Notes under the pieces: model-generated | Databases searched by the model: none | Told to the model about the DNA's origin: nothing | The model's input: the letters and a program-made list of their open reading frames with translations, nothing else | Part shown: piece after piece, positions 7,553 to 16,129 of the stretch | Numbering within the stretch: position 1 is the first letter of the stretch | How the letters are laid out: the number at the start of each line of letters is the position of its first letter | Source: Bog-756 sp963703145 | GTDB taxonomy: Bacteria; Actinomycetota; Acidimicrobiia; Acidimicrobiales; RAAP-2 | Reading direction: 5' to 3' | Assembly: GCA_963703145.1 (NCBI GenBank) | Contig: OY969793.1 | Span: forward strand, 1,922,001-1,986,000 | Length of the DNA: 64,000 nucleotides | Made by a program: the position numbers and the translations under genes

Positions 7553-7935
7553 GGGAACGTCACTTCCTAGCTACGGTAGGGATTACTGGTCAGACCGCCC
7601 GAAACGGACTCCGGTGACCTGGGGAAATGCGGCCTTCCGGCAAAAAAGGGCGGAACAGCCAGTATGGCCCACGAGGGGAGGGGATGTCCACAAATCCGGG
7701 CCAGTTCTTGGGCCCGGCCGGCGCCGGACTCATCCCCTGGGACAGGATCCAGGGCCGCCCGGACGGCCCCGGTGGGGGCATCGGGCCTGTTCAGCAGGGT
7801 GGTACCGCCGCCGAGCCTAGCGCCAACCCGGGCTGGTCCCGGCCCTGTCTAGGATCAGCCGGCACCCCGCGACCGCACCGGGAGCACGTCGGACCGACGG
7901 ACCGACCACCACCGCCAGATACCGAGGAGCCGTAC
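7553..7935. other. Divergent intergenic region between whiB and the epimerase gene
   Basis: 383 bases without a convincing gene. Open frames run through it on both strands but they are overruns of the flanking genes, with no start signal or family resemblance. It must hold the promoters of both divergent genes. I cannot place -35/-10 boxes with confidence; TAGGAT at about 7850-7855 is a possible -10 for the rightward gene. Confidence 0.5.
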
Positions 7936-8859
7936 ATGTCGCCACCCACCCTGCAGGGCAAGTCAATCGTCGTCACCGGCGTGACCGGCCAAGTCGCCGA
8001 GCCGGTGGCCGTCGCCCTGGCCCGTGACAACGAGGTGGTTGGTGCGGCCCGATTCAAGGACGAGGCGGCCCGGCAACGACTGGAGGAAGCGGGGATCCGA
8101 TGTGTGACCATCGACCTGCTCGCCGGTGACGTCCAGGCCCTGCCCGCCGACGCCGACTACGTGCTCAATTTCGCCGTGGCCAAGTCCAACGACTGGGAGC
8201 AAGACCTGCGCGCCAACAGCGGAGGCCTGGCCTGGCTGATGGAACACCATCAGAACGCCTCCGCCTTCCTGCACTGTTCGACGACCGGCGTCTACAAGCC
8301 CCTCGGCCATCACGTGTTCGCCGAGGAGGACCAGCTCGGGGACAACCACGGCGTCTGGCCGTTCCTCCGCACCTACAGCATCTGCAAGATCGCGGCAGAG
8401 GCTACGGCCCGCTGGGCCGCAGACCGATTCGAGCTCCCCACCACCATCGCCCGCCTGTCGGTCCCCTACGGCGACCGAGGTGGGTGGCCGGCCATCCACC
8501 TCGAGATGATGATCAACGGCAGCGACATCCCGGTTCACATCGACGCCCCGAGCGTCTACCACCCGCTCCACCAGGACGACATCATCGCCATGATTCCCGG
8601 CCTCCTCGGCGCGGCCGCCACACCGGCCACCACGGTCAACTGGGGCGGGGACCAACCCGTCAGCATCGAGGAGTGGTGCGGCTACTTCGCCGAGCTCACC
8701 GGGCTGGAGGCCCGCTTCGCCCCCACCACCGACACCATCGACAGCGTCCAGATCAACCTCACCCGGATGCACGACCTGGTCGGAACGACGACGGTGGGCT
8801 GGAAGGACGGCATGCAACGACTGGTGGCCGCCCGGCACCCCGAGTTGCTGGCCCCGTAG
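7936..8859 (+). CDS. NAD-dependent epimerase/dehydratase family protein (extended SDR)
   Basis: 307 residues. N-terminal nucleotide-binding motif SIVVTGVTGQVAEPVA, NFAVAKSN strand 4 region, then catalytic HCSTTGVYKP and TYSICKIAAE (the YxxxK pair, Y-S-I-C-K). The central WGGDQPVSIEEWCGYFAEL part resembles UDP-sugar epimerase C-terminal regions. The substrate is unknown. The ATG at 7936 has a clear GAGGAG six bases upstream; the longer open frame from 7627 is an overrun. Confidence 0.85.
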   Translation: MSPPTLQGKSIVVTGVTGQVAEPVAVALARDNEVVGAARFKDEAARQRLEEAGIRCVTIDLLAGDVQALPADADYVLNFAVAKSNDWEQDLRANSGGLAWLMEHHQNASAFLHCSTTGVYKPLGHHVFAEEDQLGDNHGVWPFLRTYSICKIAAEATARWAADRFELPTTIARLSVPYGDRGGWPAIHLEMMINGSDIPVHIDAPSVYHPLHQDDIIAMIPGLLGAAATPATTVNWGGDQPVSIEEWCGYFAELTGLEARFAPTTDTIDSVQINLTRMHDLVGTTTVGWKDGMQRLVAARHPELLAP

Positions 8860-8913
8860 CCCTCCTGCCGCGGCGCCGGCCGTCAAGGGGCCGGGCCAAC
8901 ACCGCCGTGCCGC

Positions 8914-9285
8914 TCAGGCCGGGCCGGCCGGGAGGCAGTAGACGTTGCCGAGCGACCAGGCCCGGACCACGGGGTCCGGCGACACGGTCAGGGCGGCACC
9001 GCTGTCGAACACCGCGGTGAGGTCGCCGCCTACCGACGTCCACACCCATCGGACGGCGGATGGGAAGATCCCGAGCAACGGTCCCAATGCCTTCCACCGG
9101 CGCGGGTCGAGATGGTGCACGACCCCGTCGATCTCCAATTTGAAGGGCGCCCCGATGACCAATTCGGTGTCCCCGAACTGCAGCTTGGACTGGTCGTCCA
9201 CCCGGATATAGGACACCGTGGGCTGCTCGAGGACGAACTCGCTCCCCCCGTCGGGGAGCTCACGGATCCAGAATCCCTCGTCCAC
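8914..9285 (-). CDS. Small conserved protein, DUF6188-like
   Basis: About 123 residues. The pattern FGDTELVIGAPFKLEIDG, then LDPRRWKALGPLLGIF, VRWVWTSVGGDLTAVFDSGA and an ending RAWSLGNVYCLPAG resembles the actinobacterial DUF6188 family (PF-L, D-P-x-x-W-x-x-L-x-P-L-L, D-G-x-x-L, and a closing P-G). That comparison is from memory and tentative. No signal peptide or membrane segment. The GTG at 9285 is the best start; the frame continues to 9528 but overlaps the next gene. Confidence 0.6.
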   Translation of the reverse strand: MDEGFWIRELPDGGSEFVLEQPTVSYIRVDDQSKLQFGDTELVIGAPFKLEIDGVVHHLDPRRWKALGPLLGIFPSAVRWVWTSVGGDLTAVFDSGAALTVSPDPVVRAWSLGNVYCLPAGPA

Positions 9286-9361
9286 GCCCCCATGATCGCG
9301 CCTGGCGGTGGGCACCGCACGCCGGGACCGGCCCGCGCCAGGCCCGTGCCCACGGCGATCG

Positions 9362-9925
9362 TCACGCCGAATGTCGCACCTCACCCGGCCACAGCAGCCG
9401 TGCCAGCTGAGCGGTGAGCTGGTCCAGCTCCGCCGCGGTGGCCCGATAGCGGTCGAGCGACCGCCCGTAGGGGTCGACCACCTCGTCGGCGGCCGAACGG
9501 TGCGCCAGCGAGGTCCGGGTCCGGTCACCCTGGGCCGCCTCGATCCACGAACGGATGCCCTGGTCGGATCGTCGGGGCCCGATCGCCTCGCTGCGGCGGA
9601 TCAGTTCCTTGAGCGTGAAGGCCTGCGGCCAACACGGAGGGTCCAACAAGATGGCCTCTTGGATGTGGCGCCGTCCCATGCCGATGACCAGGTCGCACCC
9701 CTGGAGCAGGTCGGCGGTGAGCGTCTGGCTGCGGTGAGCGGACAGGTCGATGCCGAAGGGGGCCATCACCTCGAGCACCTCGGCCGGGACGGGCCGGCCA
9801 CCGTCGAGCACGCCGGCCGATGAGACCTCGACCGGTTCGGCGAGGCCCTGGGTCTGTCTGGCCAGGAGGGCCGCAGCCATCGGGGACCGGCAGATATTGG
9901 CGGTGCAGACGAAGAGGAAGTGAAC
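9362..9925 (-). CDS. Low molecular weight protein-tyrosine phosphatase, start codon unresolved
   Basis: About 188 residues. The P-loop CTANICRSP (C-x5-R) opens the domain right after the first strand (VHFLFVCT). The general-acid loop DEVVDPYGRSLDRY is near the C-terminus. These are diagnostic of the LMW-PTP family; homologues in glycan loci dephosphorylate BY-kinases. A Wzz/BY-kinase fusion lies 14 kb away at 24239, so such a pairing is conceivable. Oddity: there is no ATG, GTG or TTG in frame between the P-loop and position 10099, which is deep inside the divergent glycosyltransferase. The given end (GTT codon at 9925) is simply where the fold begins. An indel or a non-canonical start is likely. 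Confidence 0.8.
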   Translation of the reverse strand, partial: VHFLFVCTANICRSPMAAALLARQTQGLAEPVEVSSAGVLDGGRPVPAEVLEVMAPFGIDLSAHRSQTLTADLLQGCDLVIGMGRRHIQEAILLDPPCWPQAFTLKELIRRSEAIGPRRSDQGIRSWIEAAQGDRTRTSLAHRSAADEVVDPYGRSLDRYRATAAELDQLTAQLARLLWPGEVRHSA

Positions 9926-9940
9926 GTGGGGAGTGTAACC

Positions 9941-11152
9941 GTGGACCTGGCCACCCCCGTGGACCGGTCGGGCCCTCCGAGGTGGCGGGCCGGGCCCGAC
10001 TCGGCAGCGCGTACGCTCGCCATCATCGAGACCACCCGACCCACCCCCCGACGGGCGCCCGCCGACCCGGTCGCCCTGGTCCACGACTACCTCACCCAAC
10101 GGGGCGGGGCCGAACGAGTGGTGCTGTCGCTGGCCGAGGCCTTTCCGGGGTCACCCCTCTACACCTCCCTCTACGACCCGGCCGCCACCTTCGCCGAGTT
10201 CGCCGCCCTGGATGTGCGGACCACCGGACTCAACCGCGTGGGCCTGCTGCGCCGCCATCACCGGCTCGCCCTGCCTCTTCTCGCACCGGCCTTCTCCCGA
10301 CTCGAGGTCGACGCCGAGGTGGCGGTGTGCTCGTCGAGCGGTTGGGCCCACGGCGCCACGGTCTCGGGCCGCAAGGTGGTCTACTGCCACACCCCGGCAC
10401 GATGGCTCTACCAGACCGACCGCTATTTGGCCGGATCGGCCCGGTGGGCATCCAGAGGGCTGGGCTTGCTCACCCCGCCTCTCCGGCGGTGGGACCGCAG
10501 AGCAGCGGCATCGGCCGACCGCTACGTGGTCAACTCCACCGCCGTGCGGGCCCGGGTGGCCGAGCTCTACGGCCTCGAAGCCGAGGTGGTGCCCCCGGCC
10601 ATCGACGTCGACCCGAATGCGCCCCTCGAGGCCGTCGACGGGGTGGAGCCGGGCTTCGTCCTCTGTGTGTCGAGGCTGCTGTCGTACAAGAACGTCGAGG
10701 CGGTGGCCGAGGCCTTCGCCCAGCTCCCGGACCTCCGCCTGGTGGTGGTGGGGACCGGGCCACTGCACGACCAGATCGCCTCCTCGGCCCGGTCCAACGT
10801 CACGGTGCTGGGCCGTATCGGCGATGCCGGGCTGCGCTGGCTATACACCAACTCGGCGGGACTGGTAGCCGCCTCCTACGAGGACTTCGGGCTCACACCG
10901 CTGGAGGCGGCCAGCTTCGGCAAGCCCACCGCCGCCCTCCGGTGGGGTGGTTTCCTGGACACCATCGTGGAGGGCTCGACCGGAGTCTTCTTCGACGAGC
11001 CCGACCCCGGCGCCATCGCCGAGGGGATCCGGGAGCTGACGCGGACGATCTGGGATGCAGCCACCCTGGTCGACCACGCCGGCCGGTACTCGAGCGCCCG
11101 CTTCACCGAGTCGATGCGTGCCGTGGTGGACGAGGAGCGTGGTCAGCTCTGA
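9941..11152 (+). CDS. Glycosyltransferase family 4-like
   Basis: About 403 residues. VALVHDYLTQRGGAERVVLS is the N-terminal GT4 domain start with its glycine-rich acceptor loop. The C-terminal domain has FVLCVSRLLSYKNVEAVAEA (donor-side RxxxxK), VVVGTGPLHDQI and ASYEDFGLTPLEAASFGKP (the E-x7-E motif). Close in pattern to WbaZ-like mannosyltransferases of exopolysaccharide loci; donor and acceptor are unknown. I chose GTG at 9941 because GGGGAG lies seven bases upstream; a GTG at 9920 is in frame. It is the first gene of the large glycan locus, convergent with the sugar transferase. Confidence 0.85.
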   Translation: MDLATPVDRSGPPRWRAGPDSAARTLAIIETTRPTPRRAPADPVALVHDYLTQRGGAERVVLSLAEAFPGSPLYTSLYDPAATFAEFAALDVRTTGLNRVGLLRRHHRLALPLLAPAFSRLEVDAEVAVCSSSGWAHGATVSGRKVVYCHTPARWLYQTDRYLAGSARWASRGLGLLTPPLRRWDRRAAASADRYVVNSTAVRARVAELYGLEAEVVPPAIDVDPNAPLEAVDGVEPGFVLCVSRLLSYKNVEAVAEAFAQLPDLRLVVVGTGPLHDQIASSARSNVTVLGRIGDAGLRWLYTNSAGLVAASYEDFGLTPLEAASFGKPTAALRWGGFLDTIVEGSTGVFFDEPDPGAIAEGIRELTRTIWDAATLVDHAGRYSSARFTESMRAVVDEERGQL

Positions 11153-11171
11153 GCCAACGCCGCCCGCGCCG

Positions 11172-12758
11172 TCACGAGGCGCCGCGGCCCCGGAAAATGG
11201 TGCTCGGCGTCTGCCAGAGAATCTGCATGTCCCACCAGAACGACCACGACGCCACGTAGAGGTAGTCCAGACGGCAGAGCTCGAGATGGGAGAGCTCGTT
11301 GCGGCCCGACACCTGCCACAGCCCGGTCATGCCCGGCCGGGCCTCGAAGCGCTTGCGGGCCCATCCCTCAATCTTCATGGCCTCGGCGACCACGAAGGGC
11401 CGGGGACCGACCAGGGACATGTCGCCCTTCCACACGTTGATCAGTTGGGGGAACTCGTCGAGACTGGTCTTGCGCAGCACTCGGCCGATGCGGGTCACCC
11501 GCGGGTCGTCGCGCACCTTGAACAGCGGACCGTCCATCTCGTTGAGGTGCTCGAGCTCACTGCGGCGGTCTTCGGCATCCTCGACCATGGTCCGGAACTT
11601 CATCATCGAGAACGGCTCCTCGTCCCGGCCGGTCCGCACCTGGCGGAAGAAGACCGGACCGGCACTGGTGGCCTTGATCATGGCCGCCACGACGGCGAAG
11701 AAGGGCAAGGCGAAGAGGAGGATGACCGAGGACACCGCGATGTCGAAGGTTCGCTTGAGAAACCGGGCGCCGGCGCTGAGCGATGCCGGGGCGATGTCCA
11801 GCATGGGGAGGCCCGAGAGGTCCTCCACGTGAGAGCGGGCCGTGATCAACTCGTAGTACCGGGGCACGATCGAGACGCCGACCTGGCCGGCCAGACTCTT
11901 GAGCATCTCGGTGGTGCGCTCGGGATGGGTCTGCGAGAAACACACCACCACCCGGGCCACGGCGTGGCGCCGACAGAGTTCGGGGAGGTCCTCCAGCTCG
12001 CCGATCACATCGCCGCGCCCGAGGGGGTTGTCATCCACGAACCCGACGAACTTCACTGTGGTGTGGGCCCGCAGGTGGCTGGCCACGGTCTGGGCCAGCT
12101 TGCCCGTGCCGACCACGATGACCGGGACCGAGCCCACTGCGGCGCGGCCGAGCAGCCCGGAGGCCACCGCCCGGGCCAGCGGGACCGTGACCACGGCCAC
12201 CATGCACATGGACACGATCTTCGCCACGGTCAGGGACTCGAACCCGAAGTCGCGGCGGGCTACGTAGCCGATGATGGCGTAGAGGAAGCCGCTGATCATG
12301 ATGGCGTGGACGATGTTGCGCAGATCGGCGAAGACGCTCGTGGTGATCCGGCGGGTGACGCCGCGGTACAGCCCGTAGAGGGTGAACACGGCGGTGAACA
12401 CCGGGATGACGGCCAGGTTGAAGGCGAAGACCGAGGAGCCGCCACCGGTGGTGCTCTCCGGGTTGGTCGAGATCAGGGCCAGGAGCAACGGGCCCACGAA
12501 CGCCGCCATGGCCAGGCCGAGGACATCAGCGGTGAGCAGGCGACGCAGAGCGTGCCGGCGGACGCGGGCAGCAGCCCCTGGTGTCCGGTCGCCGTCGACC
12601 GGCGCGTAGCCACGACCCGACAACTCGGGCAACTCCTCGCGAAGCGCCGCCTCCAACTCCGGATCGAGAATCGCCATACCTGCCGGCCTGCCCCTTCGTA
12701 CGCCGGATTTCCGGTCGCCGACTTCGCCAGGACCCGAAAACTCAGGTGCTTCAGACAT
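11172..12758 (-). CDS. Polyprenyl-phosphate glycosyl-1-phosphate transferase (exopolysaccharide initiating sugar transferase)
   Basis: About 528 residues. Four to five membrane helices lie between residues 65 and 200 (LGLAMAAFVGPLLLALI, IPVFTAVFTLYGLY and others), followed by a CoA-binding-like Rossmann segment (VPVIVVGTGKLAQTVASHL). The C-terminal PF02397 domain starts KRTFDIAVSSVILLFALPFF and has FFRQVRTG, FSMMKFRTM, KTSLDEFPQLINVWKGDMSL, VGPRP and RPGMTGLWQVSGRN. It moves a sugar-1-phosphate onto undecaprenyl phosphate to start a repeat unit at the membrane. ATG 12758 has GGAG ten bases upstream; an inner ATG at 12677 is possible. It lies downstream of the carrier-protein operon, same strand, after a 189-base gap. 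Confidence 0.9.
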   Translation of the reverse strand: MSEAPEFSGPGEVGDRKSGVRRGRPAGMAILDPELEAALREELPELSGRGYAPVDGDRTPGAAARVRRHALRRLLTADVLGLAMAAFVGPLLLALISTNPESTTGGGSSVFAFNLAVIPVFTAVFTLYGLYRGVTRRITTSVFADLRNIVHAIMISGFLYAIIGYVARRDFGFESLTVAKIVSMCMVAVVTVPLARAVASGLLGRAAVGSVPVIVVGTGKLAQTVASHLRAHTTVKFVGFVDDNPLGRGDVIGELEDLPELCRRHAVARVVVCFSQTHPERTTEMLKSLAGQVGVSIVPRYYELITARSHVEDLSGLPMLDIAPASLSAGARFLKRTFDIAVSSVILLFALPFFAVVAAMIKATSAGPVFFRQVRTGRDEEPFSMMKFRTMVEDAEDRRSELEHLNEMDGPLFKVRDDPRVTRIGRVLRKTSLDEFPQLINVWKGDMSLVGPRPFVVAEAMKIEGWARKRFEARPGMTGLWQVSGRNELSHLELCRLDYLYVASWSFWWDMQILWQTPSTIFRGRGAS

Positions 12759-12947
12759 CGAAGTCGCGCTCCGTCGAAAATGTACCGCAGGGGTTTGTGA
12801 CTCCAGGCGGCAGCAAGGCAATTTTTCTGTGAACAACCTGGCCGTTCTGGCCCGGGCAGGACTCCATACCTCTCCATCGACCAATTCCGCCAGGGTCTGG
12901 AGGGAGAACTGGCCCTTACCCGGGGAGGTGACCGCTACCCGGAGCGC

Positions 12948-13922
12948 TCAACCGCCGTAGTGGACGTCCAAGGTGTCCATGGCCGCGGCCCACGACCGTT
13001 CCATCGGCTCGAGGATGGAAGCCAGGTCGACCGTGCGCCCCCGCACCACCCGGGCCAGTGCGAACTGCAGGGCCTTGGCCCCACCGGCCAGGTCGCGGAA
13101 CGCGTCTGCGGCCGGCTCGGCTCCGGACCGGTCGTGGCGGCAGAGCCAGTCCACGAAGGAGGCCGCCAGTTCGGCGCTGGCGCCACACTGACGGCACATG
13201 CCGAAGGAGTAGAGGTGGAAGGTCTCGATGTCCTGGGTCGCCAGCCACGGGAGGTCGTGTTCGAGTCGAGCCCCGAGTCGGGCGACCGGGTTGTCGGTCG
13301 GTCGGCGAGAGAGGTGATCGGCGGTGAGCGCCAGCACCCGGTCCACCAGGCCAGGATCGTGACGACGGATCCGGTCGAGTCGGACCATCTCCACATACGG
13401 GGGAAGTCCGGCGGTGGCGGCATGGTCTCCCAGCCGGAAGACCCCGTCGAAGTCGTCGCCATCGAGCTCGAAGTACCCGGCGTTGTGGAAGTAGCCGAGG
13501 CGGCGACCGGGCCGGTCGAGCATCTGGGGCACGATCGTGCTCTTCACGTGGTCGAGCTGGTAGGACACTCCACGGGTGTCGGGGAGGAACCACGAGTCGA
13601 CCTCCACCGTGCACAGCCGACCGAAGTCGAGCTGCTCGGCGACGTGGTCGACCACAGGGCGCCACACGTTCATCTCCGCCACCTCGATCCCGAACAAGAC
13701 CCGCAGATCCTCGGGCGGGAACTTGAAGAACGACCACTGGTCGCCCTCGAAGTCGGCGCTGAGGGTGAATGCGCCGGCCGCCACGGGGTCGAGGCCCAAG
13801 GCATGGAGGACCTCGATCCACACGTCGACATAGCAGTTGGTCTCGGTCCAGGTCCGCTCGGTGGCGTGCAGCGTGTGGGGACGGTAGCCGTCGGCGTCCA
13901 GAGGTAGGAGGGCGAGGGTCAT
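12948..13922 (-). CDS. DUF1839 family protein
   Basis: 324 residues, soluble. Recognised by overall pattern (TNCYVDVWIEVLHALGLDP, FEGDQWSFFKFPPEDLRVLF, DTRGVSYQLDHVKSTIVPQM, GYFHNAGYFELDGDDF, TFHLYSFGMCRQCGAS). DUF1839 has no established biochemical function that I know of; I recall it as a frequent neighbour of carrier-protein-charging SerRS-like ligases, as here. The conserved TNCYxD start and the YFHNxGY block suggest an enzyme, possibly the acceptor-side transferase; that is speculation. The ATG follows the ligase stop by 13 bases with an AGGA close upstream, so it is the last gene of the coupled operon. Confidence 0.8.
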   Translation of the reverse strand: MTLALLPLDADGYRPHTLHATERTWTETNCYVDVWIEVLHALGLDPVAAGAFTLSADFEGDQWSFFKFPPEDLRVLFGIEVAEMNVWRPVVDHVAEQLDFGRLCTVEVDSWFLPDTRGVSYQLDHVKSTIVPQMLDRPGRRLGYFHNAGYFELDGDDFDGVFRLGDHAATAGLPPYVEMVRLDRIRRHDPGLVDRVLALTADHLSRRPTDNPVARLGARLEHDLPWLATQDIETFHLYSFGMCRQCGASAELAASFVDWLCRHDRSGAEPAADAFRDLAGGAKALQFALARVVRGRTVDLASILEPMERSWAAAMDTLDVHYGG

Positions 13923-13935
13923 CGTCCTGGTCCGA

Positions 13936-14889
13936 TCAGGGCCACAGAATGGCCCGCACCGCTGAGGGCCACTCGTCGGGGTGGGGGCCGTGGTGCTCGA
14001 GCAGGGCCAGGGTGATCCGGTCGATCCCGAAGCCGAAGCAGGCGGTGTGCGCCACCTCGCCGTCGGAGGACTCGATCCCAAAGGGAAGGCCGAAGTGATC
14101 GAGATGGCAGTTGGACGACGAGATGGCCGTGGGCCTCCCGGTGGCGAACATGGGCGACACGATCTCGAGCTTCAACTCCTCGTTGCGCTGGTTGGCCGCC
14201 AGCATGCGGCCCGGTCGGCCGAAGAACGGATCGTTGGCGATCACGGGCTCGACCTCGAGCCCCAGGCCGGTGAGCACCTCGAGGCCGCGATCGATCCACT
14301 GGTCGCGATGATTCCTGGCACCTTCGGGCGTGCCGAGGTAGACGTAGTCGTGCTGACGGAAGGCCTGCATCCGGAAGGGATCGGTGCTGGGCTCGTGACG
14401 GAAGCAGTAGCCGTAGACCTCCACGCGCCGGCCCTCTTCGGGCAGGACCCCCCTCATGGTCGGGTAGAGGGGATGGCAAACCGCCGGGCACAGGACGATG
14501 TCGGTGGTGGTCAGGAGCGGGCCCCGGTCCTCGTGGGCCTCAGTCCGACGCAGCAGCTCGGCGTGGTCCCGCTCGTTGCCTCGGAAGGTGTGGACCGAGC
14601 CCATCTGGTCGGGGAACGACTCGAGGTAGCCGTTGGCCTCGAAGGTGGCCCACGGCATGACCGGGGGGAACCGGACCGAGGTGGCGTCCTGGTCCGCCCC
14701 GACCCGGAGCACCAGCTGGTCCATGGCCTCCGCCACGGACTCGTAGGTGGCCGACCGTCCGTAGATGCCGTCCACCCCGGTCGGGATGAGCAGCCCCTCG
14801 GCAAGCAGCTCCTGGCGGAAGGCCAACCAGGGCTCGGGGTCCGCCGCGGTCGTGGCGGCCGTGCTGGGTTCAGTGTTGGTAGTGGTCAT
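13936..14889 (-). CDS. Amino acid:[carrier protein] ligase (seryl-tRNA synthetase-like, no tRNA-binding arm)
   Basis: 317 residues, class II aminoacyl-tRNA-synthetase catalytic core only. Motif 2 is YCFRHEPSTDPFRMQAFRQH (161-180); motif 3 is ACFGFGIDRITLALLEHHG (283-301, invariant R291). Cysteines C134 (VLCPAVCHPLYP) and C284 fit the zinc ligands of archaeal-type SerRS. The N-terminal tRNA arm of true SerRS is absent. The characterised Bradyrhizobium homologues activate glycine or alanine and load it on the phosphopantetheine of a partner carrier protein, and a carrier protein and phosphopantetheinyl transferase are encoded in this operon. At the position where I expect the third zinc ligand (Glu in an FRMREYV motif) this protein has FRQHDYV, so Asp181 or His180 must substitute. 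ATG with GAGGA six bases upstream. Confidence 0.88.
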   Translation of the reverse strand: MTTTNTEPSTAATTAADPEPWLAFRQELLAEGLLIPTGVDGIYGRSATYESVAEAMDQLVLRVGADQDATSVRFPPVMPWATFEANGYLESFPDQMGSVHTFRGNERDHAELLRRTEAHEDRGPLLTTTDIVLCPAVCHPLYPTMRGVLPEEGRRVEVYGYCFRHEPSTDPFRMQAFRQHDYVYLGTPEGARNHRDQWIDRGLEVLTGLGLEVEPVIANDPFFGRPGRMLAANQRNEELKLEIVSPMFATGRPTAISSSNCHLDHFGLPFGIESSDGEVAHTACFGFGIDRITLALLEHHGPHPDEWPSAVRAILWP

Positions 14890-14898
14890 CGGAGTTCC

Positions 14899-16032
14899 TC
14901 ACTCGCCTCGGTGGACCAGGAGCAGCTGGGCGTTGTTGGCCATGATGCGGTCGTTGTTGACCATCAGGGACGCGCCCATCGAATCGCGCAGGTGGCGGCC
15001 CAGGCTGTAGGGGCCGTCGAGACGGTAGGCGGACAGGCCGCAGATCACCATGCACTGGCGGACCAGGTCCACCACCAAGGTGGAGGCCGACACCTTCAGC
15101 GAGTTCATGGCGATGGCGAATCCGAGCGACGAAGCGCGCTCGGGGTCGTCCTCCACCTGCTCGTAGCGGAGCGCGGAACTCGAGACCAGGTCGGCAAACT
15201 GCTGGTGGAGTGCGGCGGTGTCGGCCAGACGCATGGCGGCAGCCGGCGTGGTCCCCGGACGCTTCCGCGCCTCGGCCTGGACGAACCGGCGGGCCCGGTC
15301 GACCGCGGCGGTGGCGATGCCCAGCCACAACGAGCTCCACAACACGTGGGCCACCGGCAGCATGGTCCGCGTCGAGATATCGCTATAAGGATCGTCGAAC
15401 ACGGCGCGGGCGTCACCCGAGGCCTCGAGCACGAAGCCGGGGCTGCAGGTGCCGCGGAACCCCAGGGCGTTCCACTCCCCCACCTGCTCCAGGTGGAGCC
15501 CGGGCGGCCGGCACAGCACCAGGACCTGATCGCTCTCAGGACTGTCCGCCGACCGGCGGGAGGTGACCAGGACAGCGTCGGCGAACACGCCATACGAGAT
15601 GACCGGTGCCTGCTTCTTCAGGTGGAATTCACCTCCACCGACATCCACGGCGCACACGCTGCTGCGGACGTCCCCACCCGTCCCCACCTCGGTGGTGGCC
15701 GATGCCAGCAGGTACTGGTGTTCTACGACCTCGGCCAGGTAGGAGCGCAACAGGTCGTTGCGCCCGTGCCGCACGAGGCAGGCCACCTGGATGTGATGCA
15801 TGGCGACCACCATGGCGCTGGAGGCGCAGTGACGGCCGAGGGCCACCAGGCCGTCGGAGACCTCGCTGATCGAAGCCCCCAGCCCACCGAGGTCCCGGGG
15901 GACCAATGCGGTCAGGAGGCCGTCGGCCCGGAGGGCGGCGATGGTCTCGGCCGGGAAGCGGCCCAACTGGTCCACCTCGTCAGCGGCCGCGGCCGACACC
16001 GTGTCGCCGATCTCGGCCATCCGTCGGGCCAC
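14899..16032 (-). CDS. Acyl-CoA dehydrogenase-like flavoprotein of the carrier-protein cluster
   Basis: At least 377 residues with the three-part acyl-CoA dehydrogenase layout: N-terminal helices (FPAETIAALRADGLLTALVP, LGGLGASISEVSDGLVALG), a middle beta domain (ASATTEVGTGGDVRSS), and a C-terminal helical bundle ending in GPYSLGRHLRDSMGASLMVN. Expected to bind FAD and oxidise or hydroxylate a carrier-bound or CoA-bound acyl group. The annotated GTG at 16032 probably is not the true start: an ATG at 16081 with GGGA upstream reads MSTTTTEP and is one base out of frame in an ACCCACCCGC run. Removing one base there gives MSTTTTEP-PAVLEPGDVARRM. Nine bases separate its stop from the ligase start. 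Confidence 0.8.
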   Translation of the reverse strand: MARRMAEIGDTVSAAAADEVDQLGRFPAETIAALRADGLLTALVPRDLGGLGASISEVSDGLVALGRHCASSAMVVAMHHIQVACLVRHGRNDLLRSYLAEVVEHQYLLASATTEVGTGGDVRSSVCAVDVGGGEFHLKKQAPVISYGVFADAVLVTSRRSADSPESDQVLVLCRPPGLHLEQVGEWNALGFRGTCSPGFVLEASGDARAVFDDPYSDISTRTMLPVAHVLWSSLWLGIATAAVDRARRFVQAEARKRPGTTPAAAMRLADTAALHQQFADLVSSSALRYEQVEDDPERASSLGFAIAMNSLKVSASTLVVDLVRQCMVICGLSAYRLDGPYSLGRHLRDSMGASLMVNNDRIMANNAQLLLVHRGE

Positions 16033-16129
16033 GTCACCGGGCTCGAGGACAGCGGGTGGGTTCGGTTGTGGTGGTGCTCATGGCGTTCCCGTCTCTCTGG
16101 TAGTTGCGGGGGTGCGGGTCACGTGGTCC

